Notes under the pieces: model-generated
Database searches by the model: none
Told to the model about the DNA's origin: nothing
Seen by the model: only the letters and a program-made list of their open reading frames with translations
DNA from: Advenella kashmirensis W13003
GTDB lineage: Bacteria > Pseudomonadota > Gammaproteobacteria > Burkholderiales > Burkholderiaceae_B
Length of the DNA: 64,000 nt
Assembly: GCF_000506985.1 (NCBI RefSeq)
Contig: NZ_KI650979.1
Span: 744,001-808,000, forward strand
Direction: 5' to 3'
Program-made: the position numbers and the translations under genes
Shown here: positions 17,367 to 26,066 of the stretch, piece after piece
Layout: each line of letters starts with the position of its first letter
Numbering within the stretch: position 1 is the stretch's first letter

Positions 17367-18353
17367 ATGAAAAACCTCGCACGATCACGTCGTTTTTTCA
17401 CAGCCGCTTTTGCTTTGTCCGCAGTCTTGTTCTGCAGCGCTTCCCGTGCCGATGACTACCCAAGCCGACCAGTCACCTTCGTCGTCGGCTACAGTGCCGG
17501 AGGAGCCATTGATCAGTCGGCTCGTCTGCTTGCGCAAGCACTATCCAAACGCTGGGGGCAAACCGTTATTGTAGATAATCGTCCGGGCGCGAACGGCACC
17601 ATTGCCGCGACCGCTGTCGCCAACGCCAAGCCGGATGGCTACACGATTCTGGTCACGGCAACAAGTCATAACCTGAATAAATTCGTCAACAAGGATTTGC
17701 GTTATGACGTCGAAAAATCATTTACTCCTGTGGCCATGACTGTCGACGTCAGCAATATATTGGTGGTCAATGCCAACTCTCCATACCAGAACCTAAACCA
17801 GCTGATAAGCGCCGTCAAAGCAGAACCTAACAAGTTTAGTTACGCATCGCAGGGAATCGGCGGAATTCCACATTTGGCCGGTGAAATATTCAAACAAAAA
17901 ACGGGAACCCGGATTACGCACGTTCCCTACAAAGGCGCCGCGCAAGGCATGACTGATCTCATCGGTGGAATCGTGGATATGTCGATTCCCTCGACCGGCA
18001 GTGTCATGCACTTTCTACAGCAGGGAAAACTACGAGCATTGGCGATTGCCTCAGATGAACGCTTCGATCAGCTACCGGACGTCCCCACTTTCACCGAAAG
18101 CGGTATACCGGACTTTATCGTCAGTACATGGCACGGGCTGTTGGCGCCGGCAGGCACCCCGTCCGACAGCGTGCTCAAGATCAATACGGCTGTAAACGAG
18201 ATAATCCAAACGGAAGCATTCAAAAAGGCCTTGCTGGCCCAAGGTAGTGTCGCCGCCAAACCCGTGACGCCAGAACAGTTTGGCCGAAGACTGGCAAGCG
18301 AACTCAAAACCTACGGACAAGTGGCAACGGCCATCGGGCTTGGTGCGCAATAA
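17367..18353 (+). CDS. Bug/TctC family periplasmic solute-binding protein
   Basis: 328 residues. The signal peptide (MKNLARSRRFFTAAF...) contains an Arg pair and ends near SASRA. The mature protein opens DDYPSRPVTFVVGYSAGG. ATG 17367 follows GGGGGAG; an in-frame extension of 57 residues upstream is not signal-like. It is first in a plus-strand set with amidohydrolase, flavin reductase and cupin genes; the next position downstream is occupied by a dead amidohydrolase gene. Confidence 0.93.
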   Translation: MKNLARSRRFFTAAFALSAVLFCSASRADDYPSRPVTFVVGYSAGGAIDQSARLLAQALSKRWGQTVIVDNRPGANGTIAATAVANAKPDGYTILVTATSHNLNKFVNKDLRYDVEKSFTPVAMTVDVSNILVVNANSPYQNLNQLISAVKAEPNKFSYASQGIGGIPHLAGEIFKQKTGTRITHVPYKGAAQGMTDLIGGIVDMSIPSTGSVMHFLQQGKLRALAIASDERFDQLPDVPTFTESGIPDFIVSTWHGLLAPAGTPSDSVLKINTAVNEIIQTEAFKKALLAQGSVAAKPVTPEQFGRRLASELKTYGQVATAIGLGAQ

Positions 18354-18375
18354 CAAGGTAAAACGGAGACGATAA

Positions 18376-18601
18376 ATGAAAACTTCAGCCTATTGCGATG
18401 GATTATCCGCCGAGTGCCTGGCACAAACCGGCACATGATGCGACTATGGAACAATACCTCTCTGTCCTTGACACACATGGTGTGCAGTTTGCCGTACTCG
18501 CCGCGGCCAGCATCTACGGCAACTACTCTGAACTGGACATCGACGACCTTTTTTTTGCCCCCTTTACACTCAATTTTTATTCCAACCTCATTTATCCGTG
18601 A
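18376..18601 (+). pseudogene. Remnant of an amidohydrolase gene
   Basis: A ribosome site CGGAGA and ATG at 18376 are intact, but the frame stops after about 20 codons. In the next frame, 18398-18532 encodes a recognisable amidohydrolase segment containing YPPSAWHKPAHDAT, then EQYLSVLDTHGV and VLAAASIYGN. This aligns with YTPPENALERYLAHL and GVLVTASACGTDN of the intact enzyme at 5059. The metal-binding HxH and the C-terminal two thirds are missing. It looks like an internally deleted, frameshifted copy standing just upstream of an intact relative. Confidence 0.65.
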
Positions 18602-18611
18602 GCTACACACT

Positions 18612-19466
18612 ATGACGCTAACACCGGGCAGTACTCCATCCTTTGCAGTCGATACACACGCCCATGTTTTTGATTTGACACGGTACCCGTTTCATGAAAG
18701 CAGCGGCTTTTCCATCCTGCCCAATGAAACCGGAACGGCCGAGCAATACACTGCAGTACTGGATGCGCACGGGTTCAGTCACGCGGTGCTCATCAATCCA
18801 CTGGGTGGGTACGGCATTGACAACCGCAATATGCTGGATGTGATTGCTGCATCCAATGGCCGTTTCAAGGGGATTGCCGTTGTTCCCCACGATATCTCTG
18901 AAACTGAGCTCGATGCGATGGTTCAGGGCGGGGTCGTGGGCATCCGTTTCAATTTGAGCTTTCCTGCCAGTCCCGCTATCGGCGGCCCCGGCGGGGCCCG
19001 TTTGCTGGCTTTGGCACAAGAGCGCGGGCTCATCGTGCAGGTTCACTACCATGACGAAGCTCATTTACTGGAAGCGTACACGATCTTGGAGAACTGTCAG
19101 GCGCCACTGGTCATTGATCACTGCGGCCGTCCCGTGCTGGATCAAGGGCCTGAGCAAGCAGGGTTTCAGGCCCTGCTGGAGCTGGGGCGCTCGCACAATT
19201 GCATCATCAAGCTCTCGGCCCTGTTTCGCTGTTCTGAACAGGGGTGGCCCTATCACGATAGCGACCCTTATGTCGAGAAATTGATCGACGCTTTTTCGGT
19301 AGACCGCTGTATTTGGGGATCGGACTGGCCCTTTCTTCGTGCAAAAGCGCGCATAGACTACGGCCCCGAACTCGGAGGCCTGTCCCGCTGGTTTGCCGAT
19401 CCCGAAGATCGAAGCAAAGTATTGTGGAAAAATCCTTCGCAAATTTTTGGCTTCAAAGGAGTCTGA
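18612..19466 (+). CDS. Amidohydrolase family protein
   Basis: A 284-residue amidohydrolase-2 type enzyme with HxH at 16 and 18 (VDTHAHVF), the VIDHCGRP motif in the middle and WGSDWPF near the C-terminus, the same pattern as in the protein at 5059. It probably hydrolyses a lactone or ring-derived acid. ATG 18612 is chosen since the fold begins right after it; longer starts would cover the upstream pseudogene. The following flavin reductase ATG comes directly after its stop codon, so the two are translationally linked. Confidence 0.87.
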   Translation: MTLTPGSTPSFAVDTHAHVFDLTRYPFHESSGFSILPNETGTAEQYTAVLDAHGFSHAVLINPLGGYGIDNRNMLDVIAASNGRFKGIAVVPHDISETELDAMVQGGVVGIRFNLSFPASPAIGGPGGARLLALAQERGLIVQVHYHDEAHLLEAYTILENCQAPLVIDHCGRPVLDQGPEQAGFQALLELGRSHNCIIKLSALFRCSEQGWPYHDSDPYVEKLIDAFSVDRCIWGSDWPFLRAKARIDYGPELGGLSRWFADPEDRSKVLWKNPSQIFGFKGV

Positions 19467-20102
19467 ATGTTTCTGGATCCCCTGTCGACCCCCGGCTTTA
19501 AGCGCTCTTTGTTCAATGCCATTGTCGCGCCCCGTCCGATTGGCTGGATCAGCACAATCAGCAACGCCGGCCAGGTCAACCTGGCCCCCTTTTCCCAGTT
19601 CAATCTGGTCTCAACCTCGCCACCGGTGGTGATGTTCTCATGCAATACGCCGGATGATCGGCACGAGAAAGACACGCTTGCCAATGTCAGAGAAACAAAA
19701 GAGTTTGTGACCAATCTGGTTTCATGGGAGTTGCGCGAAGCCATGAATTTGACGTCAACGCCCTGCCCTGCCGGTACCGATGAGTTCGAGCTTGCGGGGC
19801 TGGAAAAATCGCCATCGATAAAAGTGCGACCTCCCCGCGTTGCCGCCGCACCGGCCAATCTCGAATGCCAGCTTCTACAGATCGTGGAAATCCTGCCCGA
19901 GCACCCGGGAGAAACACGAAGCAGTGTCGTGTTCGGGCGTGTCGTAGGGGTACATATGGCACCAGAGTATTTGACCGAGGAAGGCCGCTTTGATTCGGTG
20001 AGCGTAAAACCCTTGACGCGCCTGGGGGGCATCGACTATGCCACTGTGGGCGACATATTACAAATGCCTGCGCCCTTTCGCCGGGCAGGCCAGTCCAACT
20101 GA
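19467..20102 (+). CDS. Flavin reductase-like (FMN-binding split-barrel) protein
   Basis: A 211-residue flavin-reductase-domain protein of the DIM6/NTAB type. The opening LFNAIVAPRPIGWISTIS is diagnostic, and the NLAPFSQFNLVSTSPP segment is the FMN phosphate region. Such proteins reduce or bind FMN for partner oxygenases, or act in one-component redox steps. No flavin monooxygenase is encoded next to it, so its partner is unclear. The start codon abuts the amidohydrolase stop and the bicupin gene follows 30 bases later. Confidence 0.88.
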   Translation: MFLDPLSTPGFKRSLFNAIVAPRPIGWISTISNAGQVNLAPFSQFNLVSTSPPVVMFSCNTPDDRHEKDTLANVRETKEFVTNLVSWELREAMNLTSTPCPAGTDEFELAGLEKSPSIKVRPPRVAAAPANLECQLLQIVEILPEHPGETRSSVVFGRVVGVHMAPEYLTEEGRFDSVSVKPLTRLGGIDYATVGDILQMPAPFRRAGQSN

Positions 20103-20132
20103 ACCGTATATTACCTGACAAGGAAAACGACC

Positions 20133-21002
20133 ATGCAACAAGCTCTCGAGCAGGAAATCAGTCCATTCAGTGTGCGAAAACGCAGCTTTCAAATCTTTGA
20201 CGACGCTTCATCGACGCAAATCGGGTCGGCACGACGGTGGCTGATGCGAGGCCAGAACTTTATCGTGGAGTGGCTGGAGGCTGGTTCGAACACCGAGACA
20301 ATCCAGATAGAAAGCGAATACGAAACGATGGTGCTCATGCCCGACAGGGGTGGCGTTATCCATCGTGCCGACAAGCCAGCCGTTCACGCTGTGGCGGGCA
20401 CGGTATGCATCGTACCCGCCGGTCCCTATTCGATTGCACTGGAACCGGGTGCTAGCTACGGTGTGATTGCATCATCACGCGCTGATATCAATATGGACGA
20501 CATATTGAACGCGCCGGCCTACGCCGATCCCGACCCGCGTATTGATCCGATCCGGACGCCGTATAGACGACAGGTTAACCAGGGCGACGTCCAGGTACTG
20601 CAGATGGACGACATTGCCTCGCCTGCCGACAAACCCCGACTCAAAATCATTCAAACCGAAACGCTCAGTATCAACTGGGTTGCTTACGAAGGCCCCCGCA
20701 AACGGTCTCAACTGAGTCCCCACAAGCACGCCAGCTACGAGCAGGGATCACTTGCCATACGAGGCAACTATCAACACCACCTGCGCGTGCAGTGGGGAAA
20801 CGATGCGAATCTGTGGCAGGAAGATGAGCACTGTGGGGCGCCCTCTCCCTCTCTTTTGGTCATCCCTGTACACCTCATCCATACAACCGAGGGAGTAGGA
20901 GACGAAGCGCATCTTCTGATTGACATATTTTCACCCCCGCGTGCTGACTTCATTGCCAAAGGGTGGATCTATAATTCTGGCGAATACACCTTGGAAAAGT
21001 AA
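20133..21002 (+). CDS. Bicupin protein of unknown function
   Basis: 289 residues with two cupin-like halves. The C-terminal half holds a probable metal site, His197, His199 and Glu203 (SPHKHASYE) with His247 or His250 in IPVHLIHTTEG. The N-terminal half lacks a clear histidine pair and may be structural. Cupins of this build include dioxygenases, isomerases and hydrolases, so the reaction cannot be named. It ends the amidohydrolase-flavin reductase operon, with an AAGGAAA ribosome site, and is convergent with the small NTF2-like gene. Confidence 0.75.
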   Translation: MQQALEQEISPFSVRKRSFQIFDDASSTQIGSARRWLMRGQNFIVEWLEAGSNTETIQIESEYETMVLMPDRGGVIHRADKPAVHAVAGTVCIVPAGPYSIALEPGASYGVIASSRADINMDDILNAPAYADPDPRIDPIRTPYRRQVNQGDVQVLQMDDIASPADKPRLKIIQTETLSINWVAYEGPRKRSQLSPHKHASYEQGSLAIRGNYQHHLRVQWGNDANLWQEDEHCGAPSPSLLVIPVHLIHTTEGVGDEAHLLIDIFSPPRADFIAKGWIYNSGEYTLEK

Positions 21003-21021
21003 CGCCCGATTCACCACAAAA

Positions 21022-21498
21022 TCAGCCTGTCGTTGGCGTTTCATCCCGAAATAAAGCAGTTAACGTGCGTTCGCTATAACGCCATGACTGATCAGGCTGA
21101 CGCACCAGGATTTCTGTTACCGCTGCGATCATGATGGGAGGCCGGGAGGGCAAGACCGGCTCTCCGTCCGCGGCATATAAGCTCATAATATAGTTGCATC
21201 GGGCCCGATTGTCGCTTATTGCCTCTGCCCTGAAATTTTGCACAATATGCAGGGAAACGCGAGCGCCCCGCTGTCTGCGTGAACGATAAAATTCCTGTAT
21301 CTGCATTTGGCCCCGACGCGTCTTCATACTCGTCGTAAAAGTGGCATCTTCAGTATAAAACTCGTGGGCATTTTCCCCCCAATTGCTGTCGACTTCATGC
21401 CAATAGTCTATGGCCAGCGCCTCGAACTCCTGGCGTATTGAAAGCGTTTGCCGCATCATATCCCCGTCTTGAAATAAATAATCCGAAAGAGCTTGCAT
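21022..21498 (-). CDS. SnoaL/NTF2-like small protein
   Basis: A 158-residue protein with features of the nuclear-transport-factor-2-like fold: an N-terminal helix ending in YWHEVDSNW, then YTEDATF and a C-terminal strand set with WRYSERTLTALF. Members are small enzymes (hydratases, isomerases) or beta subunits of ring-hydroxylating dioxygenases. ATG 21498 has AGGAG five bases upstream; upstream in-frame codons lack one. It lies alone on the minus strand between the bicupin and a Bug receptor. Confidence 0.72.
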   Translation of the reverse strand: MQALSDYLFQDGDMMRQTLSIRQEFEALAIDYWHEVDSNWGENAHEFYTEDATFTTSMKTRRGQMQIQEFYRSRRQRGARVSLHIVQNFRAEAISDNRARCNYIMSLYAADGEPVLPSRPPIMIAAVTEILVRQPDQSWRYSERTLTALFRDETPTTG

Positions 21499-21656
21499 GC
21501 TACTCCTGCCGGCGGCTCTACGCCATACATTCAAGCCGATATTTCGTCTGGCGGAAAGCTCGAATAGAGTGCTTGGTAAGGCATAACGGCATCCGTATAC
21601 TGATCGGCATAAAGCGGTGAGAATCAACATCAGAACAATTGATAAGGAGAGACATT

Positions 21657-22613
21657 TTGAATCTCATACGACATGCCATTGCGCTGGGCATTTCCTGGCT
21701 TCCATTGCTGGCGTTTGCGGGCGGCGACTATCCCATAAAACCGATTCGTGTCATCGTGCCCTACGCACCGGGCGGCTCCGACCTTTACATCCGGCCACTG
21801 CAAGAGCGGCTGCAGGAAAAACTCGGTCAGCCCATTGTCGTTGAAAATGTCGGTGGTGCCGGTGGTGTCGTGGGATCATCCCGGGTCGCGACCAGCAAGC
21901 CCGACGGCTATACGGTCCTGTTCGCGGGCAGCGGTGCAATCATTACCTCCCCTAAAGTCACTGGTGCAACATACACGTGGCGAGATTTCGCCCCGGTTGC
22001 CAATGTCATTTCCATCCCCTTTACCCTGGTCACTCGCAGTGGCACGCAGATCAAAAATTTTGATGATTTTTTGGCGCAAGCCAAAGCTGAGCCCGGCCAA
22101 ATAACTTATGCGTCGCCAGGGCACGGTACCTCCACGCAGATTGCAGCCGACGCCATGGCTAAGACGGCCGCGGTATCGATACAAGAAGTGCCGTATCAGG
22201 GGGGTGGGCCCGCCATCACCGCGTTGCTCAGCGGCATTGTCGATAGTGCGCTGGCCACGCCCAGCATCATCGTGCCACAAGTGAAGGCCGGCAAACTGAT
22301 TGCGCTGGCGGTCACCGGCGAACAACGCTTTGCACCATCCATGGAGGTCCCGACCCTGCGTGAAAAAGGGGTCGACGTCGCCGTTGTATCGCGCTACGGT
22401 TTTTACATGCCTCGCAATACGCCGCCTGAAATCGTCAGGAAATTTTCCGATGCGGTCCGGTACGCCGTGAAGGACAAACACTATGTTGACCTTATGCGTG
22501 AAAGCTACAACGAAATTGAATTTCTGGCTCCGGCCGATTATGAAAAAGCCATGCAGGCAGAAGACAGTTACTTCACCAAGCTCATGCAAGACATGGGCAT
22601 GAAAATAAAATAA
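21657..22613 (+). CDS. Bug/TctC family periplasmic solute-binding protein (TTG start)
   Basis: 318 residues. No ATG or GTG is near the signal peptide. TTG at 21657 lies six bases after AAGGAGA, which makes it the likely start and gives a normal signal sequence (NLIRHAIALGISWLPLLAFAGG). The mature protein opens GDYPIKPIRVIVPYAPGG, and DLYIRPLQ replaces the usual D..AR. The HpaI-type aldolase gene follows 53 bases downstream, which suggests a shared substrate. Confidence 0.9.
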   Translation: MNLIRHAIALGISWLPLLAFAGGDYPIKPIRVIVPYAPGGSDLYIRPLQERLQEKLGQPIVVENVGGAGGVVGSSRVATSKPDGYTVLFAGSGAIITSPKVTGATYTWRDFAPVANVISIPFTLVTRSGTQIKNFDDFLAQAKAEPGQITYASPGHGTSTQIAADAMAKTAAVSIQEVPYQGGGPAITALLSGIVDSALATPSIIVPQVKAGKLIALAVTGEQRFAPSMEVPTLREKGVDVAVVSRYGFYMPRNTPPEIVRKFSDAVRYAVKDKHYVDLMRESYNEIEFLAPADYEKAMQAEDSYFTKLMQDMGMKIK

Positions 22614-22666
22614 CGCCTGTCTGGCGCCAACCGGAATTATTGACAGCCTTTCAGAACGAGTGATCT

Positions 22667-23413
22667 ATGAAGTTATCCAAGCCTTCCTCCGACGCCCCGC
22701 AAATTGGGACATTCGTCAAAACCAACTCCCCACACGTGATTGAAATTCTCGGGCTGAGTTCGCTCGATTTTGGTGTACTGGATGCCGAACACGCGCCCCT
22801 GGATCGGTCGGCGCTTGACGTTCTGATGCTCGCCAGCCGGGCTGCCAAATGGCCTTTAATTGTGCGTATACCCGACACGACTGCAGCAACCATTCTTTCC
22901 GTACTCGATATCGGTGCCGCCGGACTGCTGGTACCGCACGTCGATAGCGCCCAGCAGGCGCAAGCGGTTGTAGGGAAAAGCCGATATATGGGAGGTGAGC
23001 GAGGCTTCTCCAGCTCACCGCGGGCTGCCCGTTACGGAACGCTGAGCATGAAAGACTGTCTGATCGCTGCCGAGGGCAGTCTGGTGATCGCCCAGATAGA
23101 AAGCGACACGGCGGTCAACTCAGTCGAAGATATATTGAACGTTGAAGGCATTGATGGCATTTTTATCGGCCGAGCAGATCTGGCCCTGTCCTTCGGACTG
23201 GATGACCCCAAACACGCACGCGTCTCGCAAGCGACTGAACACGCTTTAAAAAGCGCAACATCCGTCGGTAAAATTGCAGGTATCGCCGTGGGCAATGTCA
23301 CAGAACGCGATACTTATGCAGCCATGGGGGCTAACTGGATCGTGGTCGGATCGGACCAATCATTGCTGCGCCAGGCAGCACAATCAGCAGCACAGCCTTC
23401 CCCCGTCGTGTAA
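22667..23413 (+). CDS. HpaI/HpcH family aldolase
   Basis: A 248-residue metal-dependent pyruvate aldolase fold, like 4-hydroxy-2-oxoheptanedioate aldolase (HpaI) or 2-keto-3-deoxy-rhamnonate aldolase. Signature elements are VLDAEHAPLDR (39-47), the metal-ligand Glu in IAQIES and the Asp in FIGRADLALS. It would split a 4-hydroxy-2-oxo acid into pyruvate and an aldehyde, the last step of many meta-cleavage pathways. It sits between a Bug receptor and an IclR regulator on the same strand. Confidence 0.88.
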   Translation: MKLSKPSSDAPQIGTFVKTNSPHVIEILGLSSLDFGVLDAEHAPLDRSALDVLMLASRAAKWPLIVRIPDTTAATILSVLDIGAAGLLVPHVDSAQQAQAVVGKSRYMGGERGFSSSPRAARYGTLSMKDCLIAAEGSLVIAQIESDTAVNSVEDILNVEGIDGIFIGRADLALSFGLDDPKHARVSQATEHALKSATSVGKIAGIAVGNVTERDTYAAMGANWIVVGSDQSLLRQAAQSAAQPSPVV

Positions 23414-23509
23414 TATGATGGCAACCGCAGGGTCCAGTCGCATCGGCGGCTGGGCGTGCAACGCCTGTAAACACCGACACTGCGTCATATCGTCAATCCG
23501 GGAGCTGCT

Positions 23510-24322
23510 TTGGGCACATCTCAACCCGTTCGTTCCGTCGCGCGCGCCATCGATCTGCTGCAGGCAATGAACCGCCAGGCCGTATCAACCGTGGACATGT
23601 TGCACGCGCAGACTCGTCTGCCCAAACCGACTATAGTGCGTCTTCTGCGAACCCTCGAGAACCTTAAACTCGTACGCCATGCGCCTCAGCACGGCGCCTA
23701 TTATCTGACCTCAGAAGTTCGTACGCTGTCTGCGGGCTACCATAGCGAGCCCAAAATTGTCGAGGCAGCCATGTCGCTGATGGATGCAATGACACTGAAG
23801 GTTAAGTGGCCTATGGCGATCGCTGTTTTTGAGGACAACGCTGTTGTTGTCCGGTACAGCACCATCCCGCTATCGCCACTTGCGCTTCTGCATTCGTCCA
23901 TCAATATGCGCCTGAGCATGGCCAGCCGTGCGCTCGGTCGCGTCTACCTGGCATTTTGCGATAAAAGTGAGCAGCAAATCATGCTGGATGCGCTGGCTAT
24001 GTCTGACGATCCGGAAGATGCACCGGCTCGTGACCGTCTGGCATTCTGCTCGCTATTGGACGACATACGCCGCGCCGGCTATGCGACAAGAAACAAGGCA
24101 GTCCGCCCCATTTCCCAAACAATTGCGGTCCCGGTCATCGTTGGGAATCGCGTCGTCGCGTCGGTCGGCATCACTTTTTTTTCATCGATACTCTCGGAAA
24201 AAAAAGCGGTTTCCACTTATTTGCGAGATCTGCAGGAACTCGCGCACAACGTTAGCGTTCGCCTGCAACAACTGGACGATTCAGAGCGGATGGAGGCATC
24301 TCCCCTGGCCAATGCCGTTTAG
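23510..24322 (+). CDS. IclR family transcriptional regulator (TTG start)
   Basis: 270 residues: N-terminal winged helix (SVARAIDLLQAMN..., helix-turn-helix about 25-45) and C-terminal IclR effector domain. TTG 23510 is placed five bases after GGGAG and gives the usual N-terminus GTSQPVRSVARAIDLL. It is probably the regulator of the 17.4-23.4 kb cluster. Its stop codon overlaps that of the convergent Bug gene (24319-24322). Confidence 0.9.
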   Translation: MGTSQPVRSVARAIDLLQAMNRQAVSTVDMLHAQTRLPKPTIVRLLRTLENLKLVRHAPQHGAYYLTSEVRTLSAGYHSEPKIVEAAMSLMDAMTLKVKWPMAIAVFEDNAVVVRYSTIPLSPLALLHSSINMRLSMASRALGRVYLAFCDKSEQQIMLDALAMSDDPEDAPARDRLAFCSLLDDIRRAGYATRNKAVRPISQTIAVPVIVGNRVVASVGITFFSSILSEKKAVSTYLRDLQELAHNVSVRLQQLDDSERMEASPLANAV

Positions 24323-25287
24323 TTGAGCGTCACATTCGACGCTTTTAGCCGATCAAGGGCTTCTGCTCCCCGTTTTTGCACAAAATCCCCAAACTCCTTC
24401 CGCGAGCCGGAGGCTCTGACGATATTACCCTCGACAAGCAGTTTTTTACGCATCTCCTTATTCTGCAATGCAGTCTGCGTTGCGGCAAACAGTTTATCCG
24501 CAATCTCTGCAGGCAATCCTTTGGGTGCCAGCAAGCCGAACCATATTTCATATGTGAAGCCAGGCAGACCTGACTCGTTCAATGCAGGCAGGTCTGGCGC
24601 GATCGGCGAAGCGTGAGCCGACGTCACTCCCATCATCTTGTATCGATTGGCCTTTCCCAAAGGCAGAACAGACGCAGCCGTACCGAATGAATACTTGACT
24701 TCGCCGGACACAATCGCCGTCATGGAATCTGCACCGCCTTTGAATGGAACATGCAAAATTTCTTCGCCTACTGCTTTTTCAAACATCAGACCCGCGATAT
24801 GGGGTGATCCACCAATGCCGGACGACGAATAATTAAAGTTCTCGGGGTCTTTTTTGATCAATTCCTTAAGCTCACCTACAGTATTGGCAGGAATATCTTT
24901 ATTGACGGCAAGAATCAGCGGAGAGGACACCAACTGGCTAATCGGTGTGAAATCGTTCGGTGTGTATTTGACGCGATACAGATATTGGTCCACGCCGAAG
25001 GTATTTGCGGTGCCAATACCCAGGGTATAGCCGTCGGGCTTGGCGCGTGCCAGGTTTGAAGTGGAAATCGTCGCGCCCGCACCTGGCTTGTTTTCAACAA
25101 CAATTGTTTGATTCAGTGCTTTACCCAGGTTATCAGCAAACAATCTGGCCGTCAGATCGGCGGCGCCGCCCGCAGGATAGCCAACCAGTAAGGTGATCGG
25201 TTTTTCGGGATAGGCTGCCAATGCCGTAGATGCAGCCAGTATTGAGAGTGAAGCCAGCGTTGTTTTCAGCAAAAATGATTTTTTCAT
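24319..25287 (-). CDS. Bug/TctC family periplasmic solute-binding protein
   Basis: 322 residues with signal peptide ending near STALA and mature start AYPEKPITLLVGYPAGG. GGAGAA precedes the ATG. It is the third gene of a minus-strand operon after CaiB and a crotonase (20 bases from the latter). Confidence 0.93.
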   Translation of the reverse strand: MKKSFLLKTTLASLSILAASTALAAYPEKPITLLVGYPAGGAADLTARLFADNLGKALNQTIVVENKPGAGATISTSNLARAKPDGYTLGIGTANTFGVDQYLYRVKYTPNDFTPISQLVSSPLILAVNKDIPANTVGELKELIKKDPENFNYSSSGIGGSPHIAGLMFEKAVGEEILHVPFKGGADSMTAIVSGEVKYSFGTAASVLPLGKANRYKMMGVTSAHASPIAPDLPALNESGLPGFTYEIWFGLLAPKGLPAEIADKLFAATQTALQNKEMRKKLLVEGNIVRASGSRKEFGDFVQKRGAEALDRLKASNVTLN

Positions 25288-25307
25288 TTTTTCTCCATTG
25301 TTTTAAT

Positions 25308-26066
25308 TTATCGGCCCTTGAATGCCGGCTTGCGTTTTTCTGCCCAAGCCAATGCGCCCTCTTTGATATCGTCTGAATTAGCGGCAATTGCAATATCGCT
25401 TTTCAGTTCATCCACATCGAGTGCACCACGGGCGATGCTGTTCAGATGCTTTTTCATTCCCAGCAGCGCCAGCGGCGCCATCTGACCCAGGCGCTCGGTC
25501 AAGTTATTGACAGCGTCTTCCTGCGCGTCTGCGCTGACCAAATGGGTCAGATAACCAATCGACAGCATTTCATCGGCATCGATTTTCTCTGCAGTGAGAA
25601 ACATTTTTTTTGCGGCGTTCAGCCCCAAACGACTGACATAACGCTTGAGTCCGCGCTCGTAAAAATGCAGACCCAATCTTGCTGCGGGCATGAACATATT
25701 CACCAACGGATTGCCGATTCTGAAATCGCATGCCAGGGCCAGGTCGGTGCCACCGCCATAAACGCCACCGTTCAATACGGCGATTGTGACTGGCCGAGCG
25801 TCCTCCAGCATGTTTGCAATATCTTCAAAGGAATGTGTTTTCTTTCCGAAACCGCGCAAATCGTAGCCGCTGCAAAAATACTTGCCTGTACTTCTGACTT
25901 GCAGGACCTGGATATCGTCCTGCTGGTTAACCGTTTCGATATGCCTGGCAATTTCCATCAAATCATTCGAATCCAGGCTATTGGCTTTATGCGGTTTGTT
26001 CAATGTAATAACGGCAAGACGCCCATTGATGTCCAATCGCGGCAAAGTCGCTTCCGTGCTTGTCAT
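25308..26066 (-). CDS. Crotonase-fold protein lacking hydratase glutamates
   Basis: A 252-residue enoyl-CoA hydratase/isomerase superfamily member. The oxyanion-hole segments are present (FCSGYDLRGF near 64-73, GGVYGGGTDL at about 100-109), but both catalytic Glu positions of true hydratases are changed, to Ala128 (MPAARLG) and Lys154 (AAKKMF). It should still bind an acyl-CoA and stabilise an enolate, so isomerase, decarboxylase, dehalogenase or hydrolase chemistry is possible. Its start overlaps the CaiB stop as ATGA, so translation is coupled to the CoA-transferase. Confidence 0.87.
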   Translation of the reverse strand: MTSTEATLPRLDINGRLAVITLNKPHKANSLDSNDLMEIARHIETVNQQDDIQVLQVRSTGKYFCSGYDLRGFGKKTHSFEDIANMLEDARPVTIAVLNGGVYGGGTDLALACDFRIGNPLVNMFMPAARLGLHFYERGLKRYVSRLGLNAAKKMFLTAEKIDADEMLSIGYLTHLVSADAQEDAVNNLTERLGQMAPLALLGMKKHLNSIARGALDVDELKSDIAIAANSDDIKEGALAWAEKRKPAFKGR

